From NCBI GenBank assembly GCA_017569285.1, contig CP069419.1, forward strand, positions 1,054,001-1,118,000: a stretch of 64,000 bases of DNA, given 5' to 3'. Made by a program: the position numbers and the translations under genes. Positions 40,481-48,779 of the stretch are shown piece by piece (position 1 is the first letter of the stretch; each line of letters opens with the position of its first letter). Under the pieces are notes generated by a model. That model was not told the DNA's origin, made no database searches, and was given only the letters and a program-made list of their open reading frames with translations. Origin of the DNA: Clostridiales bacterium. GTDB taxonomy: Bacteria; Bacillota; Clostridia; Christensenellales; Aristaeellaceae.

Positions 40481-41031
40481 GCTGGATCCTCATCCGCCAC
40501 GGAATGACGCAGGGGAACCTGGAAAAGCGGTATGTCGGCAGCCGGACCGATGAGCCGCTCTGCCCGGAGGGGATCCTCCGGCTGAAACAGCTTTCATATC
40601 CGGATGTGCAGTGTGTATATGCCAGTCCCATGAAGCGCTGCCTGGAAACGGCCGGAATCATTTATCCCGGCCTTCCCGTCCGGATTGTTCCGGATTTCCG
40701 GGAATGCGACTTCGGCGCGTTTGAGTATAAAAACTATACTGAGCTGAACGGAAACGCAGATTACCAGGCGTGGATTGACTCCGGCGGCACGCTGCCCTTC
40801 CCCGGCGGTGAAAGCCGTGAAGCGTTCTCCGCCCGCAGCGTTGCGGCTTTCCGTTCCCTTCCGCCCTGCGGGGAAAAGGAAAACCGTGCACTCATCGTGC
40901 ACGGCGGTACCATCATGGCGATTATGGAAGCCATGGCTTCCCCGAAGGGGTCCTATTATGATTTCCAGGTCCGGAACGGACTCGGGTATATTCTGGAAAA
41001 TGACGGTTCATACAAAGCCCTCGGGTTCTGA
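40477..41031 (+). CDS. cobC: Alpha-ribazole phosphatase (histidine phosphatase)
   Basis: The protein removes phosphate from alpha-ribazole phosphate or cobalamin phosphate in the last step. It has 184 residues from the ATG at 40477, overlapping the previous stop. LIRHGMTQGN holds the phosphorylated histidine of the RHG motif. FRECDFGAFEYKNY is the second conserved block, and IVHGGTIMAIME the second histidine. General phosphoglycerate-mutase-type phosphatases look alike, so the assignment relies on the operon. It is the last gene, 22 bases from the end of the convergent btu operon. Confidence 0.9.
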   Translation: MSWILIRHGMTQGNLEKRYVGSRTDEPLCPEGILRLKQLSYPDVQCVYASPMKRCLETAGIIYPGLPVRIVPDFRECDFGAFEYKNYTELNGNADYQAWIDSGGTLPFPGGESREAFSARSVAAFRSLPPCGEKENRALIVHGGTIMAIMEAMASPKGSYYDFQVRNGLGYILENDGSYKALGF

Positions 41032-41052
41032 TTCGTCTGTCTCCCGGTCCGG

Positions 41053-41820
41053 TCATTCCTGCCACTGGGAGAGCATTTCCCGCATCCATTCATATACGTT
41101 CATTCCGTATACCTGCTGCAGGGTATCGGGTGCCATCACCTCGCGGATTTCCCCATGGGCGATGCTTTTTCCGTGATCCATCAGGATCGCATGGGTTCCG
41201 TAACGCCTGGCCAGGCTCAGGTCATGTACCACAGACAGCACAGCCCTGCCCGGTTCTTTGAGCCATTCCCGGATCAGGGAGAAAATATGCTGCTGGTATT
41301 TCAGGTCCAGGTGATTGGCCGGTTCATCCAGGATCAGTACCTGGGGATTCTGGGCAAACACCTGGGCCAGGAAAACCCGCTGGGTTTCCCCGCCGGACAG
41401 TGTCAGCATGCTGGCATGCCGCAGCTCCGTCAGTCCGGTCATTTCCAGCGCTTTTTCCACCTGCGCCTCTCCGGCGTCATCCCGGCCGGAAAACAGGCCG
41501 CCCTTATAGGCATACCGCCCCAGTCCGACCACTTCTTCCACCGTATAGGCATAGCTTACATTGTTCTTCTGGGACAGTACGCCGATCCGCTGCGCCAGCC
41601 GGGCAGCCTTCATGCTGCGGATATCTTCGTTTTCCCACCGGATGCTTCCGGTATACGGAGTCCCCTGCGCGATCGTTTCAATCAGCGTGGACTTTCCCGC
41701 GCCATTCGGGCCGGCCAGCATCAGCCATTGCCCTTCGTCCAGGCGGAAGGAAAGGTCATCCACCACAGCGCTGTCCCCGTAGCGGACGGTGATATGTTCT
41801 CCTGTCAGCATCCGCATCAC
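41053..41820 (-). CDS. btuD: Cobalamin/corrinoid ABC importer, ATPase
   Basis: A 255-residue ATP-binding subunit of the FhuC/BtuD group. Walker A GPNGAGKST, signature LSGGETQRVFLAQV, Walker B VLILDEPANHLD and the switch histidine in VVHDLSLA are all intact. VSYAYTVEEVVGLGRY is typical of iron-chelate and B12 importers. It overlaps the permease by 4 bases. The substrate is inferred from the riboswitch and the neighbouring cob operon; iron-siderophore uptake is the alternative. Confidence 0.87.
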   Translation of the reverse strand: MMRMLTGEHITVRYGDSAVVDDLSFRLDEGQWLMLAGPNGAGKSTLIETIAQGTPYTGSIRWENEDIRSMKAARLAQRIGVLSQKNNVSYAYTVEEVVGLGRYAYKGGLFSGRDDAGEAQVEKALEMTGLTELRHASMLTLSGGETQRVFLAQVFAQNPQVLILDEPANHLDLKYQQHIFSLIREWLKEPGRAVLSVVHDLSLARRYGTHAILMDHGKSIAHGEIREVMAPDTLQQVYGMNVYEWMREMLSQWQE

Positions 41821-42860
41821 CCCGCCTTCCTGGTCCGGTAGAAAATAATGACAAAGGAAACCGCCCCGACGATGGATGTCACCACACCGATCGGGAGCTC
41901 GATGGGGCTGAGGAGCGTACGGGCCGTCAGGTCCGCGAGCAGCAGGAAGATTGCCCCGGAAAACAGGGCGCCGGGCAACAGGCGTTTATGGTTCGGGCCG
42001 ACCAGCATCCGGGCAATATGCGGCATGATCAGGCCCACAAAGCTCACCGTACCCGCAATGGAAACGCATACGCCGATCAGCACGGAAACAGTGATCAGGA
42101 TAATCAGCTTCACCCGCTTCACATTCACGCCGATATGGCGGGCATTGTCCTCCCCGATCGCGAATGCGTTCAGTTCCGGGCTGTACCGGATCAGGATCCC
42201 CCCGCAGAGGAGAAGGGCCGCGCCCATCACCTTCACGTGGTCATAATTCGTCCCGGAGAAGGATCCCATCGTCCAGAAGCTCAAAGACCGGGTATGGTCG
42301 CTGGCAAAGGTGATCACCAGCGAGATGATGGCAGACATCAGCATCGTAAAGATTACGCCGATCAGGATGATACTGCCGGTGCTCAGCGAGCGGTCCAGCG
42401 TATAAGCCAGCGAAAGGATCAGGATCAGGGAGCCGAAGGCAAATGCCATGGCCATCACCATGCTGCCGCCGAAGGAAATCCCCGGCAGGGTAAATCCGGT
42501 CGCGATCGCGATGATCGCGCCCAGTGCCGCGCCGGAGGATACGCCCATCGTGGATCCGTCGGCAAGCGGATTGCGCAGCAGCCCCTGCATGGCCGCGCCG
42601 CATATGGATAAAGCCGCCCCGGCCAGCGTCACACAGAGGACGCGGGGCAGCCGGACATTCAGGATGATATTTCGGGCGATGTTCTCGGGAATGGGCAGTC
42701 CCCATACCGCGTTCCATACCGCGGTCACTGTATCGGAAAAGGAAATCCGGACACTGCCGACACAGATGCACAGCGCCATTGTAAAGAACAATGCAACCGT
42801 CAGTAAAAGATAGGTCAGGGGAGTAAATTTCTCCCGTCTGAGCTGTCGTGTATCCTGCAT
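41817..42860 (-). CDS. btuC: Cobalamin/corrinoid ABC importer, permease
   Basis: A 347-residue FecCD/BtuC-family permease with about ten membrane segments. Characteristic blocks are NVRLPRVLCVTLAGAALSICGAAMQGLLRNPLADGSTMGVSSGAALGA, GEDNARHIGVNV (coupling helix region) and SFVGLIMPHIARMLVGPNHK. It is the middle gene of a substrate-binding-protein/permease/ATPase operon under a cobalamin riboswitch. Confidence 0.9.
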   Translation of the reverse strand: MQDTRQLRREKFTPLTYLLLTVALFFTMALCICVGSVRISFSDTVTAVWNAVWGLPIPENIARNIILNVRLPRVLCVTLAGAALSICGAAMQGLLRNPLADGSTMGVSSGAALGAIIAIATGFTLPGISFGGSMVMAMAFAFGSLILILSLAYTLDRSLSTGSIILIGVIFTMLMSAIISLVITFASDHTRSLSFWTMGSFSGTNYDHVKVMGAALLLCGGILIRYSPELNAFAIGEDNARHIGVNVKRVKLIILITVSVLIGVCVSIAGTVSFVGLIMPHIARMLVGPNHKRLLPGALFSGAIFLLLADLTARTLLSPIELPIGVVTSIVGAVSFVIIFYRTRKAG

Positions 42861-42919
42861 GGTAACCTCGTGGTAAACCGGGGAGCCGGAAACAATCCGG
42901 CTCCCCGGAGAATGGAGAA

Positions 42920-43834
42920 TCAGGCAGCCGGTGCTTCTTCGGCCTCGATATCATTCACAAAGTTGTACAGTTCGATGGCGGCATCCTTCAGGCGGGGGCT
43001 GGGCCGGGCCATGCAGCTGTCGTCGTCATTGAAGACCTTTACGTTTTTGATGGCGCTGATATCTTCCCAGCCGTTCCGGGAAAGAACTTCCTCAACGCCC
43101 TCGCTGCCCATGCCGGTAATCAGCACGATATAATCCGGATTGCGTTCAATGACCTGCTCCTCGCTGACCATTGCCCAGGCGTCTTCCAGGTCGTCAAAGA
43201 TGTTCTTCAGGCCGCAGATTTCCGCCAGCTCGTTCATATAGCTGCTGCGTCCGGCGGAATACAGGCCCCACTGCAGCGGGGAAATCTCAAAGTATACTTT
43301 TTTGTCCATGCCGGCGCTCTTGGCTTTGATCTCGTCAAAAGTGCTCTGCATATCGGCAATCAGTGCCTCCGCTTCCGCGTCCTTGCCCATCAGCTTGCCG
43401 ATCAGGGTGATCGCGGTGTACACGCTCTCGATGTTGGAGGTGGTGCTCACAACGACCTTCACGCCGTTGTCTTCCAGCTGCTGTACCTGTTCTTCGCTCT
43501 GGCTCATGCTGTTCAGCAGCACAACCTGGGGCTCGAGCTTCAGGATTTCTTCCACATTGGTCTCTGCGCCGGACTGGACCACCGGCACGTCCAGGATGGA
43601 AGCCGGGTAATCCACATACTTTCCGCGTCCGACAATCGTATCCTCGCAGCCCAAGGCGCACAGGATCTCACAGTCGGAAGGCTGCATCACAACGATGCGG
43701 GTGGCCGGCTCAGCCAGGGTGATTTCACGGTCAAACATATCCTTCACCGTGATCCCGGTGTCCTCAGCCAGCACAGAGGCGGTGCCGAAGACCATCAGGA
43801 GAGCCAGGAAAAGGGAAACCAGTTTCTTGGACAT
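42920..43834 (-). CDS. btuF: Cobalamin/corrinoid ABC importer, binding protein
   Basis: A 304-residue exported helical-backbone binding protein. The N-terminus MSKKLVSLFLALLMVFGTASVLAED is a signal peptide without a clear lipobox cysteine, unusual for a Gram-positive where such proteins are normally lipid-anchored. RIVVMQPSDCEILCALGCEDTIVG and VEEILKLEPQVVLLNS are the family's N-lobe blocks. QWGLYSAGRSSYMNELAEICGLKN links to the C-lobe. It is the first gene of the operon, behind GAGGAGGGA and the cobalamin riboswitch. Confidence 0.88.
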   Translation of the reverse strand: MSKKLVSLFLALLMVFGTASVLAEDTGITVKDMFDREITLAEPATRIVVMQPSDCEILCALGCEDTIVGRGKYVDYPASILDVPVVQSGAETNVEEILKLEPQVVLLNSMSQSEEQVQQLEDNGVKVVVSTTSNIESVYTAITLIGKLMGKDAEAEALIADMQSTFDEIKAKSAGMDKKVYFEISPLQWGLYSAGRSSYMNELAEICGLKNIFDDLEDAWAMVSEEQVIERNPDYIVLITGMGSEGVEEVLSRNGWEDISAIKNVKVFNDDDSCMARPSPRLKDAAIELYNFVNDIEAEEAPAA

Positions 43835-43840
43835 ATCATG

Positions 43841-43909
43841 TCCCTCCTCAAAAAATGATCAAATGAATCAGCGGGAGGGTGTTTTCACAAAAGAAAAGCG
43901 TCCCTCCCC
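43841..43909 (-). promoter_or_regulatory. Alternative pairings around the btuF ribosome-binding site
   Basis: On the transcript, GAGGAGGGA (complement of 43841-43849) is the ribosome-binding site. CCCTCCC (43873-43879) can pair with it, or with GGGGAGGG (43902-43909) further upstream. The two pairings exclude each other. This is the layout expected for translational control by the riboswitch, though the assignment of on and off states is inferred. Confidence 0.5.
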
Positions 43910-43984
43910 GAGGCACGCCAACAAAACCCGCATGTTTTTGCCTTGCAGGTTTCCTAGCATATCCCACCCCCAGGGGAATGATCA

Positions 43985-44150
43985 ATTCACGGTGTAAACA
44001 AGTCTCCCGGCTTGGCCTCATCCTACTTGCACACCTTCCCGTCTGTCCGACAGTGGCTTCTGAACGTGCTTTCGTCCGCTTCACGGTTACTGGGATAGCC
44101 CGGAACTTTCATCCGTATTCCTATGACGCTTCATTCTCCATAAAGCGCCG
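43985..44150 (-). promoter_or_regulatory. Cobalamin riboswitch
   Basis: Reading the reverse strand, a GGATGAAAGTTCC segment and GAAGCCACTG are followed by GCCAAGCCGGGAGACTTG, a close match to the B12 box. The order and the roughly 90-base spacing fit the adenosyl- or aquo-cobalamin riboswitch class. It lies in the leader of the importer operon and should shut it off when cobalamin is plentiful. Boundaries are approximate. Confidence 0.85.
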
Positions 44151-44193
44151 CGCATCGCTGCGCAGATACACCGGCTATTCATTTGTCGTGAAC

Positions 44194-44222
44194 ATTATAT
44201 AGTCCGCGGAACCGCCCGTCAA
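44194..44222 (-). promoter_or_regulatory. Promoter of the btu operon
   Basis: On the reverse strand TTGACG (44217-44222), a 17-base spacer and TATAAT (44194-44199) form a near-consensus promoter. The start point would be near 44187, giving a leader of about 350 bases that holds the riboswitch. Confidence 0.8.
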
Positions 44223-44300
44223 TTGATCATTGTGTTCCGGGCCGCAAAAGGATACAATCAGTATACATGATAGCCGGAACAGGCAGTGGAGGAATCTGGC

Positions 44301-45206
44301 ATGCTTACCCGCGATGAGTTTATCCGGCGCTTTTCTTCAGGCGTTCATCTGCTGGACGGAGCCACCGGGACGGAACTGTGGAAAGCCGGAATGCCCCGGA
44401 ACGTCTGCCCGGAGCAATGGATCCTGGAGCATCCGCAGCCGCTGCTGGCCCTCCAGCAGGCATATGCATCCGCCGGCAGTGAAATCATCTATGCTCCGAC
44501 GTTCCGGGCCCAGCCCCTGGCACTGTCAAAATGGAACCTTGCGGAGAAAGCAGAATCAATCAACCGGGAACTCGTTGCGCTTTCCCGAAAGGCCGCCCCG
44601 GGCTGCCTGGTGGCGGGAGACATAACCACCATGCACGGGTGTATTGATCCCGGACAGGAAGACAGTCCCCGGCAGATGAAAGCGGCTTACCTCCGCCAGA
44701 TGGAAGCGCTGATCGCTGCCGGTGCGGATCTCCTGGCGGCGGAGACGCTGATGGATTCCGCGGAAGCGCTCGCAGTCCTGGAACTTGCAAAGGGTCCGGA
44801 TGTCCCGGCGGTAATGGTTTCGTTCACCTGCAGAAATGCGGATTATCTCTGGTCCGGGGAAACAATTGCGGAGGCGTTTGAAGCCGTGGAAAAAGCCGGA
44901 GCGGCAGCCATCGGTGTCAATTGCGTCGCAGCTTCGGATGAACTGCCGGACTTCATCGCGAAAGTTCGCGCTCGAACCGCCCTGCCGGTGATCTGCAAGC
45001 CGAACGCCGGAATTCCGTCCAATGGGAAATATCCGGTCGGGAAAACCTGTTTTGCTTCCATTTTGCTGGACTGTGTGAAAAGCGGCGCGGTCCTGGTCGG
45101 CGGCTGCTGCGGAACCACTCCGGAATACATCCGCCTGATCCGGGAGTATCTGGATTCCCGGCACCCGGATAATCCCGCTGGCATTGACACCCGCCGCCAT
45201 CCTTGA
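44301..45206 (+). CDS. Homocysteine S-methyltransferase family protein
   Basis: The protein has 301 residues. GGAGG places the start at 44301. LLDGATGTELWKAGMP opens the homocysteine-binding barrel. The three zinc-binding cysteines are in GVNC and GGCCGTTPEYI. It contains only the N-terminal homocysteine module of MetH; folate, B12 and activation domains are absent. It could use S-methylmethionine, betaine or a corrinoid partner. Position next to the riboswitch-controlled importer hints at a split B12-dependent methionine system, but no corrinoid-binding protein is seen in the window. Confidence 0.88.
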   Translation: MLTRDEFIRRFSSGVHLLDGATGTELWKAGMPRNVCPEQWILEHPQPLLALQQAYASAGSEIIYAPTFRAQPLALSKWNLAEKAESINRELVALSRKAAPGCLVAGDITTMHGCIDPGQEDSPRQMKAAYLRQMEALIAAGADLLAAETLMDSAEALAVLELAKGPDVPAVMVSFTCRNADYLWSGETIAEAFEAVEKAGAAAIGVNCVAASDELPDFIAKVRARTALPVICKPNAGIPSNGKYPVGKTCFASILLDCVKSGAVLVGGCCGTTPEYIRLIREYLDSRHPDNPAGIDTRRHP

Positions 45207-45264
45207 TTATATATTTAAGTCCTGATATGTAAAAACCATATCCCACAGAAAAGAGGGCTGTCCG

Positions 45265-45783
45265 ATGAGCCACTGCCAGGTTTGCGGAACCCTGCTGGAA
45301 AACCGGGAACTGGAGCATGAGGGGATTGTCCCCTTCTGTCCCCGGTGCAGGGAATTCCGCTTTCCCATGTACAATGTTGCCGTCAGCATGATCGTCATCA
45401 ACAAGGAAAACCGCAAAACCCTGCTGGTCAGGCAGTACGGAAAGGATTTCTACCGGCTGGTCGCCGGCTATGTCAACCGCACCGAGCCGCTGGAGCACGC
45501 CGTCGCCCGGGAACTGAAGGAGGAAACCGGCATGACCGCCGTCCGGATCCGGTTCAACCGGACGCAGTTTTTCGAGCCGTCCAATACGCTGATGTGCAAT
45601 TTCACCGCCTTCGTGAAGGATGACAGCGAGTTCAGCCCCAACTATGAGATCGATTCATGGGCCTGGTTTTCTTTCAATGAAGCCCGGAAAAACGTCAATC
45701 CGGAAATCCTGGCCGGGCGTTTCCTGAACGCCTGCCTGGATGACCTGGAATCATCCGGCGAATATCCCGCCAGAAAAACCTGA
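45265..45783 (+). CDS. NUDIX hydrolase with zinc ribbon
   Basis: A 172-residue cytosolic protein. The N-terminal ribbon has C..C at CQVC and C..C at CPRC. The Nudix box GYVNRTEPLEHAVARELKEETGM has all acidic ligands (REL.EE). The arrangement is that of NADH pyrophosphatase-like proteins, without the full NudC SQPWPFPxS tail, so substrate class is uncertain. RBS is weak (AGAGGGCTG). A strong terminator follows. Confidence 0.88.
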   Translation: MSHCQVCGTLLENRELEHEGIVPFCPRCREFRFPMYNVAVSMIVINKENRKTLLVRQYGKDFYRLVAGYVNRTEPLEHAVARELKEETGMTAVRIRFNRTQFFEPSNTLMCNFTAFVKDDSEFSPNYEIDSWAWFSFNEARKNVNPEILAGRFLNACLDDLESSGEYPARKT

Positions 45784-45810
45784 TCAGATGACGCTCCCGA
45801 ACCTATAGCG

Positions 45811-45845
45811 AAACCGGCTGCCTGAAGGCAGCCGGTTTGTTTTTT
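45811..45845 (+). terminator. Intrinsic terminator
   Basis: AAACCGGCTGCC (45811-45822) pairs perfectly with 45827-45838 around TGAA and is followed by a run of T. It separates the NUDIX gene from the convergent phosphatase gene. Confidence 0.92.
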
Positions 45846-45876
45846 AGTTTATATTCCTGTGCAGCCGGCCTTCGGA

Positions 45877-46755
45877 TTACTTCAGGTCAATATCCATGTA
45901 GACGGGAATATGGTCCGAAGCATTCTGTACATCGTGGCCGATGACCGCGTTGTACAGCCGGACGTCCACGTTTCCGCCCACAAACAGGTGGTCAACACAG
46001 AGTTCGGTATCCCCGGGATCGGGCGGCACCTGATATCCGAAGAAGGTGGAACAGCCGCGGACCTGCACCCCGGCTTCATACTTGGCGTCCCGGACGCCGG
46101 CCGCCTGCATGAATTCCCGGTACAGTTCCGACTGCTCCGGGGTGTTGAAATCACCCGCCATGATGATCGGCAGGCCCGCGTATTTCTGTGCGGTCTCGGC
46201 GGCAAAGGCCGTCAGGTCCGACATATTGCGCGCATAGTTTTCGGGCTCATCCCGCGGGGCGGGATGCGTGTTGGTCATCACAAACCGGGTGCCGTCGGAC
46301 CGTCTTTCAAAAACAGCCACCGAAAATACCCGGGAGGGACTCTTGTAGTCCAGGTCCAGGATGTACTCCTCCACCAGGTTTACGGTCTGCGGATTGTACA
46401 GGAAACAGGTCGTATTGTAGAGGAATCCGTCGGCGTTGCTCTTCCGGCAGGCCGTGGCATAAATGCCCGGTTCCGTCAGCAGGGGCTTCAGCGCCTTATG
46501 CCATTTGGCCCCCGCCTCCTGGAGAGCCGCCACGTCCGGCATGTAGTACTGCAGGATCCCGGCCACAATCTCATCCCGGCCCTTCACCGGGACCCGGCTC
46601 CAGTCCGGATGCAGGATATTGTAGGACATGATGCGGAGGCTCGCGCCCTCCGCCAGTCCGGGGTCATCGTCGGGCTCTTCCGCAATGCCCGGCGGAACCA
46701 GGCACAGCGTCAGGACCAGGATTAGCAGAACAGCCAGCCGGGTTCTCTGTTTCAT
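45877..46755 (-). CDS. Exported endonuclease/exonuclease/phosphatase-family protein
   Basis: The protein has 292 residues with a signal peptide (MKQRTRLAVLLILVLTLCLVPPGIAEE). The EEP fold is complete: SYNILH with the asparagine, LQEAG with the metal-binding glutamate, TNTHPAP, AGDFNTPEQS and the C-terminal SDHIPV. Members include exported DNases and sphingomyelinase-like phosphodiesterases. Sequence does not decide between these. It is transcribed toward the NUDIX gene and is the first gene of the glycan region by position, probably unrelated in function. Confidence 0.88.
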   Translation of the reverse strand: MKQRTRLAVLLILVLTLCLVPPGIAEEPDDDPGLAEGASLRIMSYNILHPDWSRVPVKGRDEIVAGILQYYMPDVAALQEAGAKWHKALKPLLTEPGIYATACRKSNADGFLYNTTCFLYNPQTVNLVEEYILDLDYKSPSRVFSVAVFERRSDGTRFVMTNTHPAPRDEPENYARNMSDLTAFAAETAQKYAGLPIIMAGDFNTPEQSELYREFMQAAGVRDAKYEAGVQVRGCSTFFGYQVPPDPGDTELCVDHLFVGGNVDVRLYNAVIGHDVQNASDHIPVYMDIDLK

Positions 46756-46814
46756 GGCGATATCTCCCTTCTGAATACAGGCGGATCGTTTTTCCGTTAC
46801 ATACCCGGATCCGT

Positions 46815-48587
46815 TCAGCCGGATACTTCCTCCACGGAGATCATCACGTCGAACAGGCCGTCCCTGCCGGGATGAATCCGCAGGTTCTCCGCTTCAAATC
46901 CTGGAGCCGGGTTGAACACCGTGCCCTCGTATTCAATGGCTGTGGCGGATGTGACGCGGATCTGGCCGCCGATCAAAGCGCTGCAGCCGGAAACAGCCGT
47001 CTCCCCGCCGCTCCGGATCACCGGCAGGATCAGCGCAGCGCCGGTTTCCGCGCCGGATGTAAGCCCGCCTTTCACAGCCAGGCCCTGTTCGGTCAGCGTA
47101 TATTCCAGGCTGAATTTCTCCCCTTCCGCGGACGGCCGGTGGGATGTGTCGCACAGGGTCCCCTCTGTGCGGACAATAACCCGGTCCGGTTCAGATTGAA
47201 CGGTTACAGCAGTCCCGAAGTCATACACCTGGGACCAGATCGTTCCGTTCTCCTGTTTCTCCAGCCGCGGGCACAGGGACCCCAGCAGTTTCTTCTTTCG
47301 CGTCAGCTGCTGGTTCATCGGCTCGCGCATGGAAAAGTCCGTATTGGCCGCCGCAAACACCGGCCCGTATTCCCGGTGCCACAGCAGGGTGATTGTCCCG
47401 CCGGACGCGTGCCCGCCCTTCATATACGGGAAATCCCCGGCACACACGGTCATCCGCCAGCCGCCGCAGCGAAGCCGGTATGTTTCGGTCTCCGGATAAT
47501 GCTTCAGCATCTCCGGTTCATCCGCCGGGATGGCGGTACGCTCGAATTCTGCGATACCTTCGTCCAGGGCCTGGGCCAGTACCTTGGCGTGGCAGAACGC
47601 GTGATGCACACAAGCCGGCTCGCCGTGGCGCCGGTAATGCGGTCCGCCGTACAGCAGGCCGTCCGTGCAGCGTCGGTACAGCATCAGGTTCCGGTATGCC
47701 GCCTCCGCAAATACGGGATCAGCTTTCCCCAGCGCGTTCAGCATCGCCTGGCATCCGTCGGCAGTGCGGCTTCCCCAGTAGGTCCATTTGAAATTGCGCG
47801 ATCCGAAGCTGTTGTCCCACGCGCCGTCCGGAAGCATCAGGTCCAGGTGGGCCCTGGCCGCCTTCCGCACGACGGCCATCGCGTCTTCGTCCTGCATTGC
47901 CCGGGCATACTCAAAAAGGGACGGGAGCGTTTCCTCCACATTGTAGCCGATGTCGACCGCGCTCCCGCCCCGTACTGTGGCGTTTTTCTCCAGGCTGCCC
48001 TCACCGTACACAAGTCCCTGCTCCGTCACACACCGGCAGGCAAAACCGGCCAGTTTTCGGGCCTGTGCGGTCATCTCGTCCCGGCTGTAATCACAGCCGA
48101 TCAGCGCCATCGCCGCCGCGTTGGCGGCGATATAGTTGATGTTGAATTTCTTTTCCGGGGAAATGCCGTCCTGAAGCCACCCGGCCATTCTGAACAGGCG
48201 GTCTTCCCATTCTTTTCTTTCTCCTGCCTCCAGCAGCTGTCCGTGGTGCCGGAGCGCCTGGAACAGGCTGATGGCGCCGAATACGGTGGTGCCGTTCCAT
48301 GCGCTCTGCGAATCATTGTACAGGCTTCCGTCATCGCAAAGCATGCAGGATGACCACCGGAAGAGTTTCCTGGCCGCATCCAGGTATTTTCGCTCCCCGG
48401 ATAACTCTGCCATCGCCATCAGCGGGTAAACCGCCTCATGGCAGCGGCCGTGAATGGCCGTGCACGCCGGGCACAGGATCGCGCCGTCCACAGACGGATG
48501 AACCGGATCGTTCATCGTGCAGGCCAGCAGGGCGTCCAGCCACTCTTTCAGAAGCCGGTAATACTCGTCTCGGATACAGGCGCTCAT
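46815..48587 (-). CDS. (Alpha/alpha)6-toroid carbohydrate-active enzyme
   Basis: The protein has 590 residues from the ATG at 48587 behind AAGGAG; no signal peptide, so cytosolic. The N-terminal two thirds show repeated helical-hairpin patterns (YPLMAMAELSGERKYLDAARKLFRW; TYWGSRTADGCQAMLNALG) of a six-hairpin toroid. The last third is beta-rich (SLEYTLTEQGLAVKGGLTSG). This domain order occurs in heparinase II/III-like lyases and in unsaturated-glucuronyl or unclassified glycosidases. I cannot assign a CAZy family. It is divergent from the GH130 gene and shares its locus. Confidence 0.7.
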   Translation of the reverse strand: MSACIRDEYYRLLKEWLDALLACTMNDPVHPSVDGAILCPACTAIHGRCHEAVYPLMAMAELSGERKYLDAARKLFRWSSCMLCDDGSLYNDSQSAWNGTTVFGAISLFQALRHHGQLLEAGERKEWEDRLFRMAGWLQDGISPEKKFNINYIAANAAAMALIGCDYSRDEMTAQARKLAGFACRCVTEQGLVYGEGSLEKNATVRGGSAVDIGYNVEETLPSLFEYARAMQDEDAMAVVRKAARAHLDLMLPDGAWDNSFGSRNFKWTYWGSRTADGCQAMLNALGKADPVFAEAAYRNLMLYRRCTDGLLYGGPHYRRHGEPACVHHAFCHAKVLAQALDEGIAEFERTAIPADEPEMLKHYPETETYRLRCGGWRMTVCAGDFPYMKGGHASGGTITLLWHREYGPVFAAANTDFSMREPMNQQLTRKKKLLGSLCPRLEKQENGTIWSQVYDFGTAVTVQSEPDRVIVRTEGTLCDTSHRPSAEGEKFSLEYTLTEQGLAVKGGLTSGAETGAALILPVIRSGGETAVSGCSALIGGQIRVTSATAIEYEGTVFNPAPGFEAENLRIHPGRDGLFDVMISVEEVSG

Positions 48588-48779
48588 TGTCTTTCTCCTT
48601 ATCCTTCGGCCAGGCCGCAGGTCCGTCTTCTGACCGGCATCTTCCCTGCCGCTCCGGGTTGTTTTCCGGTTCCATTTGCCAGGATTGTCGTGTATAATGG
48701 ATCCAGGTATAGAAAGCAGACACATATCGGAAGATCATCCGCGGAATGATTCCGGATTCATGAAAGGAAGGCGCGGCCT

